Below are positions 16,354 through 25,568 of a stretch of DNA of 53,834 nucleotides, one piece after another. Each line of letters starts with the position of its first letter. Position 1 is the first letter of the stretch. The translations under genes were made by a program, and so were the position numbers. The stretch is from Ruminiclostridium sp. (lineage in GTDB: Bacteria > Bacillota > Clostridia > Oscillospirales > Oscillospiraceae), in the NCBI GenBank assembly GCA_022792035.1, contig JAAWAE010000104.1:1-53834 (forward strand). Reading direction: 5' to 3'. The notes under the pieces are model-generated. The model worked only from the letters and a program-made list of their open reading frames with translations, had not been told where the DNA came from and did not search any database.

Positions 16354-16668
16354 TCACTTTGAATGCAGGAAGCGGTTGATGATCCCCAATAACATCAGAA
16401 GATCACTTTCATCTAACTGCTGCATCCCATCCAACGCTTTTTGGAGTAATTCTGGATTCTGGGTTGACTCGTCAAAAAACTGCTGGGGCGTGATTTCAAA
16501 GTAATCGCAGATCGCAAAGAGTTCTTTGAGGGGAGGCAGTGCCTTTCCAGAGGAAATGTTATAAATATAGCCGCGGCTATGGCCCAAATCATAGCTCATT
16601 TGATATTCTGAAACGCCTTTTTTTAATCTGAGTTGGGTGATGCGTTCCCGCACAAAATTTTCCTGCAT
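16354..16668 (-). CDS. XRE-family regulator, copy A
   Basis: A 104-aa cytoplasmic regulator. The HTH spans residues 5-65 (ERITQLRLKKGVSEYQMSYD and SRGYIYNISSGKALPP), with a short helical tail. The start at 16668 has GAGGTG 7 bases upstream. It faces a divergent plus-strand unit (small membrane protein and zinc-ribbon protein) across a region with repeated AATAT-rich motifs and likely represses one or both directions. The near-identical paralogue is at 46304-46618. Confidence 0.9.
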   Translation of the reverse strand: MQENFVRERITQLRLKKGVSEYQMSYDLGHSRGYIYNISSGKALPPLKELFAICDYFEITPQQFFDESTQNPELLQKALDGMQQLDESDLLMLLGIINRFLHSK

Positions 16669-16692
16669 CTGTTATCACCTCGATTCCTTCAT

Positions 16693-16770
16693 AATATCTT
16701 GTTTTTTCATGCCGAAAGTCTAATATTTCTTGTTTTTTGAGTTAAAATATCGAAAAATATATGTTATATT
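16693..16770 (+). promoter_or_regulatory. Divergent control region with repeated AATAT...TTGTTTTTT motifs
   Basis: AATATCTTGTTTTTT at 16693-16707 recurs as AATATTTCTTGTTTTTT at 16722-16738, followed by AATATCGAAAAATAT. The TATATT at 16765-16770 could be the plus-strand -10, with TTAAAA 17 bp upstream. The arrangement is conserved in copy B (about 46645-46715), so it is a candidate operator for the XRE proteins. Confidence 0.5.
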
Positions 16771-16816
16771 GGCTGTGGCGACATAAAATCCTGAACATTT
16801 ATGGGGGAATGTACGA

Positions 16817-16984
16817 ATGATTGAGAAAAAGAGAAGCCAGATGCTTGCGGGTTGTGCATATGGAGCAGTTTGCACCTTTCGGATGGTTCCAGGGCTGCAT
16901 TTACAAGAACAAACAAGGGAAATCGGGAAATGGGCTTTGATTGGTTTTGCTGTGGCATTGGTGGTCAATATGTTCATATTATGA
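16817..16984 (+). CDS. Small predicted membrane protein
   Basis: A 55-codon frame starting MIEKKRSQML and ending in one hydrophobic helix (about residues 39-55, WALIGFAVALVVNMFIL). GGGGGA lies 6-10 bases upstream of the ATG. It is the first gene of the unit divergent from the XRE regulator and lies 28 bp before the zinc-ribbon gene. Not recognised. Copy B of the module has different sequence at this place. Confidence 0.5.
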   Translation: MIEKKRSQMLAGCAYGAVCTFRMVPGLHLQEQTREIGKWALIGFAVALVVNMFIL

Positions 16985-17012
16985 GCAAGAGGAAGGGAGA
17001 AAAGAGTGTGAA

Positions 17013-17462
17013 ATGAAGGAAATGTCGTGGAGCTTTTGCCCTAAATGCGGAAAAGTGATAGGCAAGGGCATCAGCGTTTGCCCAAATTGCGGATATTCCA
17101 GCAAGGAGGACGAAGGGCCGAGCCCTCAGCGCGAGAAGATACCAAAATTACAGAATGGAGAAGGGAATATTATGACAAGCATTGGAGAGAAGATCCGGAC
17201 AGCAGCCAACGTACTTACATTCTTGAACATCCTAGCAGGTGCAATCATCCTGATCCAAGGGATCAACCGATATGTAGAGTTCCAAGACTGGTACGGGGCT
17301 GAGTACGAGCTTTTTGCGAATGTAGCGATGTATGGAATCCTTTTGGGAGCCGCGATGATCGTGGGTTCGATTGTGATGCTGTTCGTCCTGCAAGGGTTTG
17401 CACAGTTGGTCATCAACTCGGACAAGCTCATAAGAATGGCAGAGGAGCCGGTTCGAAAATGA
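17013..17462 (+). CDS. Zinc-ribbon membrane protein
   Basis: A 149-aa protein. A zinc ribbon at residues 8-26 (CPKCGKVIGKGISVCPNC, two CxxC knuckles) is followed by a charged linker and two predicted transmembrane helices (about 70-87 and 105-130). The function is unknown; such zinc-ribbon plus membrane proteins are common small accessory proteins in Firmicutes. A second in-frame ATG (codon 4) has the closer ribosome site AAGGA. A shortened relative lies at 47232-47372 in the duplicated module. Confidence 0.75.
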   Translation: MKEMSWSFCPKCGKVIGKGISVCPNCGYSSKEDEGPSPQREKIPKLQNGEGNIMTSIGEKIRTAANVLTFLNILAGAIILIQGINRYVEFQDWYGAEYELFANVAMYGILLGAAMIVGSIVMLFVLQGFAQLVINSDKLIRMAEEPVRK

Positions 17463-17474
17463 TACCATGGCATA

Positions 17475-17511
17475 AAAAAGCGTGCTGCATGAGGTTTGCA
17501 GCACGCTTTTT
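17475..17511. terminator. Bidirectional terminator between convergent genes
   Basis: AAAAAGCGTGCTGCA (17475-17489), 7-nt loop, TGCAGCACGCTTTTT (17497-17511): perfect 15-bp stem with A and T tracts at both ends. Confidence 0.95.
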
Positions 17512-17513
17512 CG

Positions 17514-18080
17514 TTATTCGGGAAAGACAGTAGTCAAATCAATCTCGCACCCCTCTAACACGCCAACCGGCACCGGTTCTTCTTTCGTATAGGCGATAGG
17601 AGAACCATATCGCCCATCGTTTAAGGTATGCACTAGGACCATCTGCTTGACGGGGTCTACGATCCAATACTCCTGTACGCCGGCTTGCTGGTAGAGACTG
17701 TACTTTACAACTCGGTCCTGCCTATCGGTGGAGGGAGAGAGGACTTCCATCACCAGTGGCGGAGCACCCCGATACTCACTATCGTTCTGTCCGGTCCGGT
17801 CGAAGAGGATTACAAAGTCTGGGATGACTAGGGTGTTGATATCTTCAGGGAGAGCGCGAGTACTGGCGAGGGGGCAAACCCCGATACCATAAAGCGCCAT
17901 GGGCTGCTTTCCTAGAAGATGGTTGCACAACTGTCGGCCCAAGTCCATGATAACGGATTGATGGATGACAGGAGGCGTTTCCATCGGGACAGGAACGCCT
18001 TTTATCAACTCTACCCGGATCGTATCATCCCAGGCCAGCAGGTCCGCATAGGTATAGCGTTTCTCGCTGGAGAACATCAT
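17514..18080 (-). CDS. Uma2-family (DUF820) PD-(D/E)XK nuclease-like protein
   Basis: A 188-aa protein with the Uma2 pattern: YTYADLLAWDDTIRVELIKG at the N-terminus, VIPDFVILFDR in the middle (catalytic-type Asp), then VMEVLSPSTDRQDRVVKYSL (Glu and Lys of the restriction-like core) and EYWIVDP. Its biological role is unknown; the family is greatly expanded in cyanobacteria and scattered in Firmicutes. It lies 14 bp after the SLH-protein gene on the same strand and may be co-transcribed with it. Confidence 0.88.
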   Translation of the reverse strand: MMFSSEKRYTYADLLAWDDTIRVELIKGVPVPMETPPVIHQSVIMDLGRQLCNHLLGKQPMALYGIGVCPLASTRALPEDINTLVIPDFVILFDRTGQNDSEYRGAPPLVMEVLSPSTDRQDRVVKYSLYQQAGVQEYWIVDPVKQMVLVHTLNDGRYGSPIAYTKEEPVPVGVLEGCEIDLTTVFPE

Positions 18081-18094
18081 GTGAACCCTCCCAT

Positions 18095-19843
18095 TTACTT
18101 CAAAGTGATCCGCATCCTGCTGTTGGGGTCCACCATCCGCAGCACCACAGCGGCCACCTCTGCCCGGGAGATATCCGCATTGGGCCGGAAGATCCCGGTG
18201 GCGTCGTTGCCCACGAAGATCCCCGCCCGATACAGCTTATAAATGGCCGTATCCGAACGGTACACATCGGGGATGGACCCGTCGGGGACCTTGTTTACCT
18301 CCGGCAGGGCGGCGTCTGGCAGGGCGCTGGCCAGGATGGACGCAAACTCCTGCCGGGTCAGCTCGGCGTTCATATCTTTGGGAGCAGAGGAGATGATTTT
18401 TTGGCTGACGGCGTAGTCCGAATAGGCCTTATACCAGGGGTCTGTGGTGGAGAAGCTGCCGCTGCCGGTGAGGTAGAGCTTGCGCAGGCGGGCGGCAATG
18501 GCGATGGTCTGGGCGGCGGTGATCTTCCCGCTGGGCTTGAATTTTTTCGCTTCGATGCCGTTCATGAGGCCGTAGCTGTAGGCGCCGGCTACGCTGTCCC
18601 GATACCAGGCGTTGGAGGCCACGTCGTTGAAGTTGTTGTGATAGGTGGCGGTCTTCTGGAACCCCACCCCGCCGCTGTCCCAGCGGGCTTTGAGGGTATG
18701 GCCGTTCTTGCTGAGATAGGACGCGCCGTTGGTGGCCAGCTGTCCGTCCTCGGTGAACCAGCCCAGGAAGGCGGACTTGCTCTTGGTGGGCGTAGGCAGG
18801 TCGTACTTGCCAGAGCTGGATACCATTTGAGAAGTCTTGGAAACCTTGCCCCCGGCGGGATCGAAGGTCAGGGTGAGCTGTCCGGACTTGACGGTGAAGG
18901 TTTGATAGGGGGCGTTGGCGGAGGTCCAGGGGGTGGTGTTGGAGTTGGCGGACTGGAGTTTTAAGCGGTATGTCCCCGCGGGGAGGGCGTCGATGGAGTG
19001 GGGGGACTTGACGTAAAAGTAGTACTTATAGTCCTGGGTCCAGGTGCCGTCGCTGTTCTTCTTGTCCACATAGATATTATAGTGCGTGGCCTGGCTCACC
19101 GAGGCCCAGGTGACGGTGATTTTGTCCGCGTCGCCGTAAGTATCGTTGAGATCGTTGGGCTTGGGGGCTGGAGGGGCCGCGTTTCCTGGGAGGATGGTGT
19201 CCTTTCCGGAGAGGTTGGCCTTGAAGAAGAGCAGGCCGCCGATGGTCCCCTCGTAAAAGGAGAGCTCTTTTTTGGCGGCGTAGCCGGGGTCAAAGATGGC
19301 GGCGTCGTCCTCCCCGGTGGTCTTGTCCACGGCGACGAAGTGGCCGCTGTTGCGGACCCGGGCGACGAGATAGTATCCTTTGGCCTGATACTCCTGGATC
19401 TTTTTGCAGACGTCCTCCATGGAGGTATCCACGGGGAATGTGGTCTGTCCGACATAGTAGAAGCGGGGAGAGACCGTGGAGGTGATGGGCCCGTAGGAGA
19501 GGAGGGCGTCCCGGGAATTCTCCTCACTGTGGCTGATGTAGCCCTTGGCGTCCAACCAGTCACGCAGGGTCCCGGGATTCAGGACGGCGGGGTCATAGGC
19601 GCCGGAGTGGCACATGAGGGCGGCGATGGAGGTGATGAGACAACCGGAGCGGGTCATGGTGTGCAGATCACCTAGGGGAGTTTCCCCCCAGGCATCGTCG
19701 GCCTGACGCCAGGTGCTGTAGTCGGTGGAGTAGCTTTTGCCGTTGTATTTGGAGGTCCCGGCGGCAAAGGCGCTGGGGGCGGCAAGGATCGGGAGGAGGA
19801 GAGCCAAGAGAAGGCTCCAGGCGATGAGTCGTGTGCGTTTCAT
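18095..19843 (-). CDS. Secreted C39-like cysteine peptidase with SLH domains
   Basis: A 582-aa surface protein. Signal peptide at residues 1-28 (ending SAFAAG); a C39-like cysteine peptidase fold at about 35-215, with the candidate nucleophile in TRSGCLITSIAALM, histidine in SGHFVAVDK and aspartate in IFDPGYA; a fibronectin-like region; one Listeria-Bacteroides type repeat (FLGWFTEDG...LKARW); and about three SLH modules to the end (FNDVASNAWY, DISRAEVAAVVLRMV) for cell-wall attachment. The start at 19843 (MKRTRL) is set by GAAGGA. Catalytic activity is not proven: similar domains are sometimes only binding modules. Confidence 0.85.
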   Translation of the reverse strand: MKRTRLIAWSLLLALLLPILAAPSAFAAGTSKYNGKSYSTDYSTWRQADDAWGETPLGDLHTMTRSGCLITSIAALMCHSGAYDPAVLNPGTLRDWLDAKGYISHSEENSRDALLSYGPITSTVSPRFYYVGQTTFPVDTSMEDVCKKIQEYQAKGYYLVARVRNSGHFVAVDKTTGEDDAAIFDPGYAAKKELSFYEGTIGGLLFFKANLSGKDTILPGNAAPPAPKPNDLNDTYGDADKITVTWASVSQATHYNIYVDKKNSDGTWTQDYKYYFYVKSPHSIDALPAGTYRLKLQSANSNTTPWTSANAPYQTFTVKSGQLTLTFDPAGGKVSKTSQMVSSSGKYDLPTPTKSKSAFLGWFTEDGQLATNGASYLSKNGHTLKARWDSGGVGFQKTATYHNNFNDVASNAWYRDSVAGAYSYGLMNGIEAKKFKPSGKITAAQTIAIAARLRKLYLTGSGSFSTTDPWYKAYSDYAVSQKIISSAPKDMNAELTRQEFASILASALPDAALPEVNKVPDGSIPDVYRSDTAIYKLYRAGIFVGNDATGIFRPNADISRAEVAAVVLRMVDPNSRMRITLK

Positions 19844-19922
19844 GGCGCGTCCTTCTTTCAAATCAATATAGTATAATTCATTTTAGTATCGCATAGTTTC
19901 GACGAAAAGTCCAGTCTGGCGG

Positions 19923-19934
19923 GGAAAATTTTCC
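19923..19934. promoter_or_regulatory. 12-bp perfect palindrome
   Basis: GGAAAATTTTCC lies between the divergent SLH-peptidase gene and the DUF2975 gene. It is a possible operator, but no binder is identified. Confidence 0.3.
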
Positions 19935-19983
19935 TCTGCCTGGGGAGGACTCTTTGGAATGCAGTAGGGGGATGGAATGGAAA

Positions 19984-20001
19984 ACGATAATTTATTATCG
20001 T
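19984..20001. promoter_or_regulatory. Operator candidate upstream of the DUF2975-HTH pair
   Basis: ACGATAAT, TT, ATTATCGT: a perfect 8+8 inverted repeat. Further ACGAT half-sites occur at about 20005 and inside the promoter spacer at about 20026. The HTH protein encoded by the operon is the obvious candidate binder. Confidence 0.55.
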
Positions 20002-20018
20002 AATACGATAAAAATAGA

Positions 20019-20047
20019 TTGACATACGATGTCTCCGGGTGTATACT
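20019..20047 (+). promoter_or_regulatory. Sigma-A promoter of the DUF2975-HTH operon
   Basis: Consensus TTGACA (20019-20024), 17-bp spacer, TATACT (20042-20047). Confidence 0.88.
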
Positions 20048-20077
20048 CTACTCAGAAAAGAAAAAGGAGGAATCGTG

Positions 20078-20641
20078 ATGAAAATCGGAAGTGAACGAAT
20101 GAACCACTGGGCAAGAAACCTTTTGGGCTTCTTCGAGGTGATGTGCGGGATCGGGGTGCCCTGTATGCTCTTCGTTACCGTCGGTATCCTGGTCGGAATC
20201 ATGTCGAACGATGCAGAGTTCATGGAGGTCTGCCAGTATGTCTTCCCCCGGATGCCCGACTCCCCCGGCGCGGCTGCGATCCTTATGCTGGTCTTTTGTG
20301 TCGCGTCGGTTGCCGCCATGGCCCTTTCGGCTAGGGCGTGGCACGACCTGCGACTGGTCTTCGACACCAGCGCCGGCAAGACCAAGGCATCCGTTGGCCC
20401 CACCCCCTTCCAGGAGGAGAACGTGCGGCTGTTGAGGGATGCCGGACGGTGTATCCTCATTAGCCAGGTGGCGAATATCGCTTTTTCGGGGATGCTCTTT
20501 GCCTTTGGCGACCAAACAAAGTCTGTTACTTCACTCTGCTCCAGCATAGGCTTGCTTACCTTTGGTCTGTGTATCTTCTGCTTGGCCCAGTTCTTCGCCT
20601 ACGGCATCCAGCTCCAACTGGACAGCGATGGGTTGGTGTGA
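20078..20641 (+). CDS. DUF2975 family membrane protein
   Basis: A 187-aa integral membrane protein with four hydrophobic segments (about residues 15-42, 65-85, 125-145 and 155-180). The order DUF2975 then a YozG-like HTH is a widespread two-gene unit in Firmicutes. The function is unknown; sensing by the membrane partner and control by the HTH partner is inference. The ribosome site AAGGAGG sits 7 bp before ATG 20078. Its stop is 3 bp before the next start. Confidence 0.8.
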   Translation: MKIGSERMNHWARNLLGFFEVMCGIGVPCMLFVTVGILVGIMSNDAEFMEVCQYVFPRMPDSPGAAAILMLVFCVASVAAMALSARAWHDLRLVFDTSAGKTKASVGPTPFQEENVRLLRDAGRCILISQVANIAFSGMLFAFGDQTKSVTSLCSSIGLLTFGLCIFCLAQFFAYGIQLQLDSDGLV

Positions 20642-20644
20642 GTT

Positions 20645-20869
20645 ATGGGGAAGATCATGCTGGAGCTGGACGTGGTCATGGCGCAGCGCCATGTGTCCTT
20701 GAATGAACTGGCGGAAAAGGTGGGCATCACCAACGTGAACCTGTCCAAGATCAAGAACAACAAGGTCAGCGCGGTCCGCTTCTCTACCCTGGCAGCCATC
20801 TGCCAGACCCTGGCGTGCCAGCCGGGTGATATTTTGAAGTATGTGGAGGAAGAGGAAAAGGCTCCCTGA
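20645..20869 (+). CDS. YozG-like XRE/Cro-type regulator
   Basis: A 74-aa protein made almost entirely of one HTH: HVSLNELAEKVGITNVNLSK followed by IKNNKVSAVRFSTLAAICQT and LACQPGDILKYV. This is the small regulator that regularly accompanies DUF2975 proteins. It probably autoregulates the operon through the inverted repeats upstream of 20019. Confidence 0.88.
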   Translation: MGKIMLELDVVMAQRHVSLNELAEKVGITNVNLSKIKNNKVSAVRFSTLAAICQTLACQPGDILKYVEEEEKAP

Positions 20870-20885
20870 GAGGGGGCTTTTTCCC
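20856..20885 (+). terminator. Terminator after the DUF2975-HTH operon
   Basis: GCTCCCT/AGGGGGC stem (one G-T pair) with loop GAG and T5, continuing into a second T-run. Confidence 0.75.
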
Positions 20886-20900
20886 TTTTTCATCAAAGAC

Positions 20901-20930
20901 TTGCGCAGGAGGGCAGGAATCGGGTATAAT
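20901..20930 (+). promoter_or_regulatory. Sigma-A promoter of the Rpn-type gene
   Basis: TTGCGC (20901-20906), 18-bp spacer, TATAAT (20925-20930), 20 bp before the GTG start. Confidence 0.75.
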
Positions 20931-20950
20931 ACAACAAAGGGGGGAGAGTT

Positions 20951-21817
20951 GTGTCAGAGATGCGGCGTGCGGTGAAAGACAGTATGTTTACCTACCTGTT
21001 CCGACAGCCGGAGTACACCCGACAGCTTTATCTGGCCCTGCACCCTGAGGATATCCATGTGCAGGAAGAGGACTGTAAGCTGGTGACGTTGGAGAATGTG
21101 CTGACCACCGGGTTGTATAATGACCTGGGGTTCCAAGTGCGAGATAGGCTGCTGCTGCTGATTGAGGCGCAGAGCACCTTTTCCTGGAACATCGCCCTGC
21201 GGCTGCTGCTGTATCTGGCAGCGACCTATAAGGAGTATGTGGAGGAGCATAAACTGGATCTGTATGGCAGCAAAGCGGTTGTGATCCCCCGGCCGGAGTT
21301 GTATGTGGTGTACACCGGGGAACGGCAGGACGTGCCAGATACTCTGTGCCTTTCTGACCTGTATGGGGGAGGGGGCAGCGCGGAGATTACGGTGAAGGTG
21401 CTGCGCGACGGGGCGAAGGGTGATATCCTGAGCCAATATGTCCGCTTCTGCAAGCTGGCGGACAGCAACCGGGTGAAGTATGGCAAGAGTCAGAAGGCCA
21501 TTGACGAGACCATCCGGGAATGTATGGAAGAGAATGTTTTGGTGCCGTTTTTGGTATCTCGGAAGAAGGAGGTGCTTGACCTGATGGTGCAGTTATTTGA
21601 TTATGATAAGATTCTGGAGATCCATGATTATAATGTTGCCTTGGAGGCAAGGCGGGAGGGCGAAGCCCATGGGCAGGAGAAAGGCATCGCCGCTATGGTG
21701 TCTACGCTTCAGGAACTTCTTGTGGACCGCGACACAGTGGCCAAGAAGCTGAGCGCAAAGTTTGGATTGCTTCCGCAGGCAGCAGAGGAAAAAGTCACCC
21801 AGTACTGGGTGCAGTAA
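20951..21817 (+). CDS. Rpn-family recombination-promoting nuclease / PD-(D/E)XK transposase-like
   Basis: A 288-aa protein of the Rpn/YhgA-like family. The nuclease core is at about residues 10-190: MFTYLFRQPE at the start, NDLGFQVRDRLLLLIEAQS in which D and ExQ match the PD-(D/E)XK core, then YGSKAVVIPRPELYVVY. The C-terminus is helical with the family-typical GQEKG segment. The start is GTG 20951 after GGGGGGAGAG; ATG 20960 is an alternative. E. coli Rpn proteins cut DNA and promote recombination. It is a single-gene unit with its own promoter and terminator. Confidence 0.88.
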   Translation: MSEMRRAVKDSMFTYLFRQPEYTRQLYLALHPEDIHVQEEDCKLVTLENVLTTGLYNDLGFQVRDRLLLLIEAQSTFSWNIALRLLLYLAATYKEYVEEHKLDLYGSKAVVIPRPELYVVYTGERQDVPDTLCLSDLYGGGGSAEITVKVLRDGAKGDILSQYVRFCKLADSNRVKYGKSQKAIDETIRECMEENVLVPFLVSRKKEVLDLMVQLFDYDKILEIHDYNVALEARREGEAHGQEKGIAAMVSTLQELLVDRDTVAKKLSAKFGLLPQAAEEKVTQYWVQ

Positions 21818-21825
21818 AGGACAAA

Positions 21826-21860
21826 ACGTCCCCTCGATGGAATGTCGAGGGGACGTTCGT
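21826..21860. terminator. Terminator between convergent Rpn-type gene and eno
   Basis: ACGTCCCCTCGA (21826-21837), 7-nt loop, TCGAGGGGACGT (21845-21856), then TCGTTTT on the plus strand; the minus strand reads GTTTTGT. Confidence 0.85.
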
Positions 21861-21880
21861 TTTATGATTGGATGCAATGC

Positions 21881-23203
<1,323 letters not shown>

Positions 23204-23246
23204 CTATATATCCGCCGGGCCTGCAAGTCCGGCATGGGATTCCAGT

Positions 23247-24758
23247 TTATAGGATCAGGGTCCGGCCGTCCATTTCCGGGGGTTGGTTCAGACCCATCAG
23301 ATCCAGCATGGTGGGGGCGATGTCCGCCAGACGGCCGTCCCGGAGGAGGACGTCCGCACCCACGATGCAGAAGGGGACGGGATTGGTGGTGTGGGCGGTG
23401 AAGGGTTCCCCCTGGGCGTCCAGCATACACTCGGCGTTGCCGTGGTCGGCGGTGATGAGGGCCACGCCGCCCATCTGGGTGGTGGCGCTGACCACCTGGG
23501 CCACGCACTCGTCCACGGTCTCCACCGCCTGGACCGCCGCGTTAAAGACCCCGGTGTGTCCCACCATGTCACAGTTGGCGAAGTTGAGGATCACCACGTC
23601 GTACTGGCCGCTGCGGATGCGCCGCACCGCCTCCCGGGTCACCTCCTGGGCGCTCATGGAGGGTTTCAGGTCATAGGTGGCTACCTCCGGGGAGGGGATG
23701 AGGACCCGGTCCTCCCCCGGGAAAGGCTCCTCCCGTCCGCCGTTGAAGAAGAAGGTCACATGGGCGTACTTCTCCGTCTCGGCAATGCGCAGCTGGCACA
23801 TCCCCAGCTGGCTGAGGTATTCCCCAAAGCAATGGACCACCGGCTCGTGGGGGAAGGCCACGGTGACGTGCTCCAGGGCGGCGTCGTACTGCGTGGTACA
23901 CACGAAGTGCAGGGGGAAACAGCCCCGCTTGCGCTTGAGCTGGGGGAAGTCCGGCTGGGTCAAAGCCCGGGTAAGTTCCCGGGCCCGGTCGGGGCGGAAG
24001 TTGAAGAAGATCACGGAATCCCCTTCCCGGATGCACCCGTCTTGGCAGCAGAGCACCGGTTCCATGAACTCGTCGGTGATCCCGGCCGCGTAGGATGCCG
24101 CCACAGCGGCGGCAGGGTCCGGGCAGAAGGGGGCGTCTCCCTCCACCAGGGCATCATAGGCCCGCTGGAGCCGGGGCCAGCGGCTGTCCCGGTCCATGGC
24201 GTAATAGCGCCCCATGACGTGGGCGATGGTCCCAACCCCCAGCTCCCGGCACTTCTCCTGGATCTGCCGGACAAAGCCCTCCCCCGAAGTGGGGGAGACG
24301 TCCCGGCCGTCCAGGAAGGCGTGAATATAGAGCTGTTCCAGGCCCCGCCGCCTGGCCAGCTCCATGAGGGCAAACAGATGGTCGATGTGACTATGGACCC
24401 CGCCGTCGGACACCAGCCCCATCAGGTGCAGGGCGGTGCCCTGGGCGGCGCAGGCATCCATGGCCGCCAGATAGGCGGGGTTTTGGTAAAAACTGCCGTC
24501 CTCAATGGCGCGGCTGATCCGGGGCAGGTCCTGGAAGACCACCCGGCCCGCGCCGATATTGGTATGTCCTACCTCGCTGTTGCCCATCTGCCCGTCGGGA
24601 AGTCCCACGTCCAGGCCGGAGGCGTCCAGCTGGCAGAAGGGATACTGGCAGAAGAGATAGTCCAGATGAGGCGTCCGGGCGGCTTGGACGGCATTGCCTG
24701 GGTTGTCCTCACCCAGGGCAAAGCCGTCAAGGATGATCAATGTCGTTGGTGCTTTCAT
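23247..24758 (-). CDS. gpmI: 2,3-bisphosphoglycerate-independent phosphoglycerate mutase
   Basis: Interconverts 3- and 2-phosphoglycerate using two Mn ions. A 503-aa protein; the metal site LIILDGFALG is at the N-terminus, the catalytic serine is in GQMGNSEVGHTNIGAGR (about residues 56-72), HSHIDHLFAL lies at about 121-130, and the C-terminal metal motif is LITADHGNAE. It lies between tpiA and eno, the expected order in many Firmicutes. Confidence 0.97.
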   Translation of the reverse strand: MKAPTTLIILDGFALGEDNPGNAVQAARTPHLDYLFCQYPFCQLDASGLDVGLPDGQMGNSEVGHTNIGAGRVVFQDLPRISRAIEDGSFYQNPAYLAAMDACAAQGTALHLMGLVSDGGVHSHIDHLFALMELARRRGLEQLYIHAFLDGRDVSPTSGEGFVRQIQEKCRELGVGTIAHVMGRYYAMDRDSRWPRLQRAYDALVEGDAPFCPDPAAAVAASYAAGITDEFMEPVLCCQDGCIREGDSVIFFNFRPDRARELTRALTQPDFPQLKRKRGCFPLHFVCTTQYDAALEHVTVAFPHEPVVHCFGEYLSQLGMCQLRIAETEKYAHVTFFFNGGREEPFPGEDRVLIPSPEVATYDLKPSMSAQEVTREAVRRIRSGQYDVVILNFANCDMVGHTGVFNAAVQAVETVDECVAQVVSATTQMGGVALITADHGNAECMLDAQGEPFTAHTTNPVPFCIVGADVLLRDGRLADIAPTMLDLMGLNQPPEMDGRTLIL

Positions 24759-24779
24759 AGGACCCTTCCTTTTTCCGGC

Positions 24780-25568
24780 TCATGCCTGCTGCTCCAGGCA
24801 GAGTTGGTTGGCGGTCTGGACGATGGACAGGAATTTGTCCAGGTCCAGGGAGGCGGTGCCGATGAGGCCGCCGTCGATGTCCTCCTGGGACAGGAGCTGG
24901 GCCGCGTTGCCCTCGTTCATAGAACCGCCGTACTGTATGATGACGCTCTGGGCGGCGGGGGCGCCGTAGAGCTGCTGGATGGCCTGACGGATGCCGGTGC
25001 AGACCTCCCCGGCCTGCTCCGGCGTGGCACTGACCCCGGTGCCGATGGCCCAGATGGGTTCGTAGGCAATGATCACCTGCCGCAGCTCCTGGGCGCTGAC
25101 GCCGGAGAGGGCGGTCTTGAGCTGGTAGGCGATCAGCTCCATGGCCGCGCCCAGCTGGCGCTGCTCCAGGTCTTCGCCGACGCACAGGATGGGACGCAGT
25201 CCCGCGTCCAGGGCGGCGCGGAGTTTTTGGTTGACGTCCTGGTCGCTCTCGCCAAAGAGCCGGCGGCGCTCACTGTGGCCGACGATGACATAGCGCACCT
25301 CCAGCTGGGTGAGCATGGACGCGGAGATCTCGCCGGTATACGCCCCCTGGGGCGCCCAATGAAGGTTCTGGGCGCCCAGGGCCATCCGGGTGTCCCGGAG
25401 CAGGGGGGCCGCCGCGGCTAAGTCTACATAGGGCAGGCACAGCACGATGCCGCAGCGCTTGGCCTGGGGCAGGGCGGAGAGCAGGGCCTGGATATAGCTG
25501 CAGGCCTGCTGAGGGCCGTTGTGCATCTTCCAGTTGGCGGCGATGATGGGGGTTCGCTCTTTTCTCAT
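24780..25568 (-). CDS. tpiA: Triosephosphate isomerase
   Basis: Interconverts DHAP and glyceraldehyde-3-phosphate. A 262-aa TIM barrel: ANWKMH (Asn/Lys), VIVGHSERRRLFGE (catalytic His), IIAYEPIWAIGTG (catalytic Glu) and IQYGGSM (phosphate site). Its start overlaps the pgk stop by ATGA. Confidence 0.98.
   Translation of the reverse strand: MRKERTPIIAANWKMHNGPQQACSYIQALLSALPQAKRCGIVLCLPYVDLAAAAPLLRDTRMALGAQNLHWAPQGAYTGEISASMLTQLEVRYVIVGHSERRRLFGESDQDVNQKLRAALDAGLRPILCVGEDLEQRQLGAAMELIAYQLKTALSGVSAQELRQVIIAYEPIWAIGTGVSATPEQAGEVCTGIRQAIQQLYGAPAAQSVIIQYGGSMNEGNAAQLLSQEDIDGGLIGTASLDLDKFLSIVQTANQLCLEQQA

Larger units (their letters stand above)
16030..16806. repeat. Duplicated XRE module, copy A
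   Basis: About 780 bp shared with 45963-46757: the 20-bp-stem terminator, about 270 bp of noncoding DNA, the XRE gene and its divergent control region. The encoded regulators differ at only 3 of 104 residues. The left edge of the homology coincides with the terminator; the right edge lies near the conserved TGAACATTTATGGG. Confidence 0.9.
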
